A stretch of DNA of 64,000 nt from Rhynchopus sp. YZ270_cl-10. Lineage: Eukaryota; Euglenozoa; Diplonemea; Diplonemida; Diplonemidae. The position numbers and the translations under genes were made by a program. The stretch's first letter is position 1. Every line of letters starts with the position of its first letter. Location of the stretch: the NCBI GenBank assembly GCA_964035575.1, contig OZ037841.1, forward strand, positions 1,488,001 through 1,552,000. The letters are read 5' to 3'. Shown in pieces: positions 61,401 through 64,000 of this stretch. Below the pieces are notes generated by a model. The model did no database searches and was not told where the DNA came from. It saw only the letters and a program-made list of their open reading frames with translations.

Positions 61401-61508
61401 CTCGAACACGTCATCGTACGTGCCAAAATTACGAACTCCGGCTGGGGAAATGACATCATCCCTGACAACAAACTTGTAGAAGCCAGCGCAGCTGAAGCTG
61501 TGCGATAA
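58428..61508 (+). CDS. LINE reverse transcriptase
   Basis: From the first ATG (58428) the protein has 1026 residues; the frame is open at least from 58329. The fingers/palm motifs of non-LTR reverse transcriptase are in order: SGACGVDGWRMGELK, PLDHRPITVTSSVYRLW, QHGFRPRHGAHNVLFDI, LDFAKCFDRVP (first Asp), NGILQGCPISVVLINAL, AYADDITLLSR (catalytic YADD, nt 59646-59657) and MKLNDTKT. Downstream, CPLCLTPTSGLAKHLLWTCPH is a C-x2-C-x8-H-x5-C zinc knuckle of the kind seen near the C-terminus of many LINEs. A conserved-looking helical tail follows. The polymerase residues are intact, so the enzyme could be active. Confidence 0.92.
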   Translation: MSLELQIQLKRLANGGFTVMEHKTYCLWASTLRKCKELRVRDLSVDELPLGIAEQLTLAADLHTSSATLASDLGRDNRVYREKQLKLKAVHNFDVDRKKLTAFCRGTLPDDLLAVARRDGTLTANAQEMDAILQEEWKSVFQLYRECPEPEYDDFDAVFGKHVAKHNMDLLPLTGEDLDRVLQSKKKSGACGVDGWRMGELKRLPVVLLNAFATTFNEIEESGTWPEALLTAIVTLTPKGEGKDPLDHRPITVTSSVYRLWASARVRSIQKWQETWVHKDQHGFRPRHGAHNVLFDICTQLEDALSGGEPLYGLALDFAKCFDRVPQKLTLELAARLGLHPRILQPLRTMYEQLQRRFQLPLGVGTPFRVTNGILQGCPISVVLINALVAVLLKDLDSCKNTCSRAYADDITLLSRKSMNSLEPCLRIVERFCAITGMKLNDTKTVAFGSRESFTSTLVSNTGHRYKTLVKVKILGVYLYCSKHSRRSSPERVRKAIAALQRLRCMPLAFYHKYRIVSECILPGALYEVPYALPSQSSLKELSTAVNTCLWGSDYGTRAGLAIRTVLLKSHRTDPAAIICNRSMNVVLDHIAFDATLRERCLSIHKRYNAGGGWDFRPHGPVGNMTSTSILTGVRWCDDLTTVTELSSAPVEEEKTHALGLLAPGERHHAIREIVRRQKFTDLALDRPTYDGAQYGVNLADTTYLHDQLQWSHPLLAYRLRRIICDGILYAHPTVLCLYESTKRGGIHLEVNQCPLCLTPTSGLAKHLLWTCPHTVSANVKEAHRPLLDRIGPNTPSCLAMHGIAPTNTPKHVVTDMQRYLLDVTTAVDDHLSSRTTTAPARHPWRMDFEVFDAPPYQEAIYRQLAPFFGKDDDPRCKQKRRELKQMLLWASSLKWSTANLPVTCVELAIDLEIFHRIYVLRPTSNIRERAAALRTLLNKLHRLCKALGIQNPFPASAISSSRGLRSIGAPGLIGYDRRPVFTYPRYTMHMLEHVIVRAKITNSGWGNDIIPDNKLVEASAAEAVR

Positions 61509-61518
61509 CGAATATGAT

Positions 61519-61560
61519 AAGGTGACTGAGCACGAGAGGCTTAGGATCATCTTATAAACT
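61519..61560 (+). repeat. Dispersed unit B hairpin at the LINE 3' end
   Basis: AAGGTGA and CTGAGC pair with GCTTAG and TCATCTT around ACGAGAG; the change to CTGAGC keeps pairing as G-U. It begins 10 bases after the LINE stop codon. Confidence 0.7.
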
Positions 61561-61576
61561 TTTCTTTCTTTTGCTT

Positions 61577-61640
61577 TGGTGACTAACGGCCAACGTTCTT
61601 TGGGGGATGAGAGGCCTATAGTACAGTCATCTTTATAGTT
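61577..61640 (+). repeat. Unit B-like hairpin, extended
   Basis: TTGGTGACTAACGGCC and GAGAGGCCTATAGT then CAGTCATCTTTATAG keep the outer arms of unit B with a larger loop. Confidence 0.4.
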
Positions 61641-62164
61641 TTGTTTCTTTTTCTCTTTCCTCTCTTTTCCTTTCCTCAAAAAAACACCTCCCTCCCGGCA
61701 ATAAAACATTAACGCACGATCTCTTCAAAACAACGCATTTTTTAAAAGAAAAAGCCCCTCTTTCAATATTACATCTGTCCTTTGCATTTGCAAGCTTCTT
61801 CTTTTTTTTTTGCCATTGTCTTTTTCGTTTCTTATTTTGTGTGACCACAAAGGATAAAAAGAACTGCACCAGACCCATAGTTCCTCATCACGTCCCTGCC
61901 ACGCTCTTGGATGCGACTGTGCTGTTTCTGATAGAAGTTGCAACACACATTGCATTGCATCAGAACCTAGTTTCTAATTGGCAATAAAGTGGAATCGATA
62001 AGCTCTACATTCTTTATTATAACCACAGTGTTATTGAACATAGTTCAAACGATCTGTCTTTACGCTGCGGTCAACGAAAAAAAAAAGATGTAGTCGATGA
62101 ATATGGACATCTTCATGTTAGTTGATCAGTTGGGTATAATGTTATTGTTCATTTTTTTTTGTTC
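61641..62164. other. Intergenic, no gene seen
   Basis: AT-rich, short frames only. Confidence 0.4.
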
Positions 62165-62275
62165 TCGTGGCAACCGTGTGCATGCCAAACGAGGTGCTCT
62201 CTGGGGTTCGATAACCCGCGGAAAAATCGGTGTCTGCATCCCCGAGGTGAGGCGCTTGCATTTTCAAACTTCTCT
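62165..62275 (+). repeat. Dispersed repeat unit C, copy 6
   Basis: GTGGCAACCGTGTGCATGCC, GAGGTGCTCTCTGGGG, TTCGATAACCCGCGG and GAGGTGAGGCGCTTGCA match copy 1 closely over about 100 bases. Confidence 0.65.
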
Positions 62276-62530
62276 TTTCTCTTTCTCTCTTTCTTTTTTG
62301 AATGCAAACATTTCTAGAGATCCGTTAGTGTTTATTTGTCCGGAAATTATCCCCTGCCCCTTTTCCCTCTGTTAAAACAAAAGATTTCCCTCCAAACTTT
62401 TCAACCTTCTCTCAAACCTCCCTCAACACACTCCCTACGCTTATCTTCTCGCCCGCAAAGCTGAAGTAAACAGACTGGCATGGCTTCTGTGACACGCCGT
62501 GACCTTAGATTGATATGAAGGTGATAGTCT

Positions 62531-62566
62531 TCTGCTTCATTTCCCTCTGCTAACATCCCCTTACAG
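62531..62566 (+). promoter_or_regulatory. Trans-splice acceptor and short upstream ORF of the second receptor gene
   Basis: TCTGCTTCATTTCCCTCTGC, TAACATCCCCTTACAG with AG at 62565-62566. The leader to ATG 62608 is 41 bases and holds a minimal upstream ORF, ATG-AGA-TTG-TAG at 62591-62602, ending five bases before the main start. Confidence 0.65.
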
Positions 62567-62607
62567 GCCACAAAGCAGCACATACCACAAATGAGATTGT
62601 AGGGGCT

Positions 62608-64000
62608 ATGGGGTACGACCGCACGTCGTTCTCGCAGGAGCTGCAGGCGGAGCATATTGTGCTGGTCGGTGCACCCCCAGTGTTGCTTGCTGTAGTGATT
62701 CTCGCGGCTGCAGGATGGGTGCTGATGGGGCGGAGGGTCAGGCTTGCTGTCCTGCTCACCATCTTAGTCTCCGCTGCCCTCATGTGTGTAGGGCTTGTCG
62801 TCTGGGCTGTCACCTACGCCACCTCTCGCGATAGCATCCAAGACACAACCGAGAAGCTTCTCATATCAAAAGGGGACGAAGCGCTGCAACGGATCCACCG
62901 TGAGTTCCACCCCGGCGTCTCTCTCGCAGAAAGCCTTCATGCCGTGGTCCAAGAAGGAACGCTCAGCCCTAATGCCAGCTGTACATGGCCAGATGGTGCA
63001 ATCACTGTGGACCGACATATCCATCTTTTCAACTTCTCCGGGTCAATTCAGATGGCCTACATCGGAAACCGTTTTGGAAGAGCGGTCGCGGTAATGAAAC
63101 CCACCCCAGCGCTGCCAGAGGACCACATTGAGATTAATGTTATGGGTTTTCCGGGGGATCCATTTCCGGTGTGGGCGGAATGCGAGCCGCGAAATTTTTT
63201 TTCTGATGACGAATGTGAGGCAAGGCACTTGCGAAATGAATGCGGACACAACACCACCACCGACGCGATGTGCCGTTCCTCCTGCGGGGCGGAGGGCAGA
63301 AAGCGTGCACATTGCTTTGGAGGCAACACCGCCGAGCACGGTGTCTTGGTAGGCGTCGTCGTACAACGGCAAGCAACACCATCCCGCTCTGGCCCGGTCA
63401 ATAGCACCTTTGTGGCACCGTCTGGGAATTTCAGTTCTGCAGCAAATCGCTTCGATCCGACGTCGAGGCCGTGGTTTAATGTTACTGCATTGCGCTGGTC
63501 GGAGCCTTATACGTACATCATGGTTGATAAAAGGGCAGCGGGGATCACAGTGTCAAAGGGAGTGTTCTCTCCCGAAGGAATGCATATCGCGACTGTAGGC
63601 ATCGACTACGACACGACCACTCTGTTCCCCATTATGCGCGACGTGCGGCCATCGGAAAACTCCGTCGCTGTGCTCACCATGCTCGACTACAGTATCGTAG
63701 CTGTGAGCCTTTCTAGCCAGCAGATCAACGAAGACCTCGACTGGCAGGTCCCCATAGATGCTGTGCTCAACATTAAAACAACCCCGTGGAGCCCAGAGTC
63801 GAAGATAAAACAGATGTTTGCCGTTCTCGACGGGAGGTACGGGAGTATCGAAAACATGATGACCCATCGTGCGCTTTTGCTGGACAAATCGGATGTGTTC
63901 ATGACGGTGCCGGTGGCAGTGCCAGGGGGGTTGCAGATGCTTCTTGCGATCACAGTGCCGCATGACGATATCATGGGGGATGCGGATCGAGCGTCCGTGC
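62608..64000 (+). CDS. dCache receptor, second copy (partial at window end)
   Basis: The frame is open from ATG 62608 to the last base, 464 codons, with no stop, so the C-terminal part lies outside. Two membrane helices near the N-terminus (about residues 18-40 and 43-68: GAPPVLLAVVILAAAGWVLM and LAVLLTILVSAALMCVGLVVW) are followed by a large ectodomain. It shows the double-Cache signature FDPTSRPWFNVTALRWSEPY and GMHIATVGIDYD, seven or more Cys residues (CEPRNFFSDDEC, CGHNTT, CRSSCG) and several N-x-T/S sites. By analogy with the gene at 51690 a cyclase or cyclase-like domain may follow. dCache domains bind small ligands such as amino acids. Having two N-terminal helices instead of one is different from the upstream paralogue. 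Confidence 0.8.
   Translation, partial: MGYDRTSFSQELQAEHIVLVGAPPVLLAVVILAAAGWVLMGRRVRLAVLLTILVSAALMCVGLVVWAVTYATSRDSIQDTTEKLLISKGDEALQRIHREFHPGVSLAESLHAVVQEGTLSPNASCTWPDGAITVDRHIHLFNFSGSIQMAYIGNRFGRAVAVMKPTPALPEDHIEINVMGFPGDPFPVWAECEPRNFFSDDECEARHLRNECGHNTTTDAMCRSSCGAEGRKRAHCFGGNTAEHGVLVGVVVQRQATPSRSGPVNSTFVAPSGNFSSAANRFDPTSRPWFNVTALRWSEPYTYIMVDKRAAGITVSKGVFSPEGMHIATVGIDYDTTTLFPIMRDVRPSENSVAVLTMLDYSIVAVSLSSQQINEDLDWQVPIDAVLNIKTTPWSPESKIKQMFAVLDGRYGSIENMMTHRALLLDKSDVFMTVPVAVPGGLQMLLAITVPHDDIMGDADRASV

Larger units (their letters stand above)
57489..61560 (+). mobile_element. LINE-type non-LTR retrotransposon (left limit uncertain)
   Basis: The core is the reverse transcriptase ORF 58428-61508. 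The 3' end is probably just after the unit B hairpin (61519-61560), because that hairpin follows the stop codon by 10 bases. No apurinic-type endonuclease domain is present upstream, so the copy is 5'-truncated or belongs to a group without it. The full-length open frame suggests recent insertion. Confidence 0.7.

Noticed and set aside
62195-62225. TTCGATA hairpin considered as a tRNA gene
   Set aside because: No acceptor stem or anticodon arm can be folded around it; it fits a dispersed repeat (unit C) instead.

Overview
The window looks like nuclear DNA of a protist with euglenozoan-style gene organisation. Every host gene I can support (14 or 15 over 64 kb) lies on the + strand. Genes are intron-poor with long open frames, and many start codons sit a few to about 120 bases after a pyrimidine tract ending in AG, as expected for spliced-leader trans-splicing of polycistronic transcripts. 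A tyrosine-recombinase retroelement has the order gag, recombinase, reverse transcriptase, which is known from the kinetoplastid VIPER family. The wide, repeat-filled intergenic spaces and one clear cis-intron fit a diplonemid better than a trypanosomatid; a dinoflagellate or perkinsid is the main alternative. The assignment is inference only.

Layout: 1-790 inverted-repeat element; 1412-2404 membrane-anchored methyltransferase; 2920-7065 USP7-type deubiquitinase; 7066-12743 gene-free, made of fold-back elements and short dispersed repeats; 12744-13847 coiled-coil protein of unknown function; 14412-19226 plus 22737-22940 a voltage-gated K+ channel with a large ectodomain, split by a 3.5 kb intron holding a broken VIPER-like element; 23291-24370 a hAT-like element with 8-bp target duplication; 24962-26602 ubiquitin-like/leucine-rich-repeat protein; 27108-28175 ubiquitin-like/WD-repeat protein; 30355-35250 a 1631-residue secreted protein of unknown function; 36420-37481 a PPR-like protein; 38087-39031 PHYHD1-type dioxygenase; 39586-40797 WD-repeat protein; 41216-41809 a protein with three copies of a Cys/His module; 43148-46231 a surface protein with a Pro-Thr stalk and a multi-pass membrane domain; 46232-51689 repeats only; 51690-54452 a dCache receptor with a degenerate nucleotide-cyclase domain; 56485-57482 an inverted-repeat DNA element with 6-bp target duplication; 58428-61508 a LINE reverse transcriptase; 62608 to the window end a second dCache receptor, incomplete.

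The gene content is mixed: surface and sensing proteins (channel, two dCache receptors, Pro-Thr stalk protein, large secreted protein) together with housekeeping-type proteins (USP7, PHYHD1, PPR-like, WD). Co-directional order in such genomes says little about shared function. The most interesting non-coding signal is a family of short dispersed hairpins (units A, B and C). Unit B also follows the LINE stop codon by 10 bases, which suggests that A-B composites are SINEs mobilised by this LINE through a shared 3' hairpin. All starts given are ATG codons chosen from sequence context; no database search was possible.
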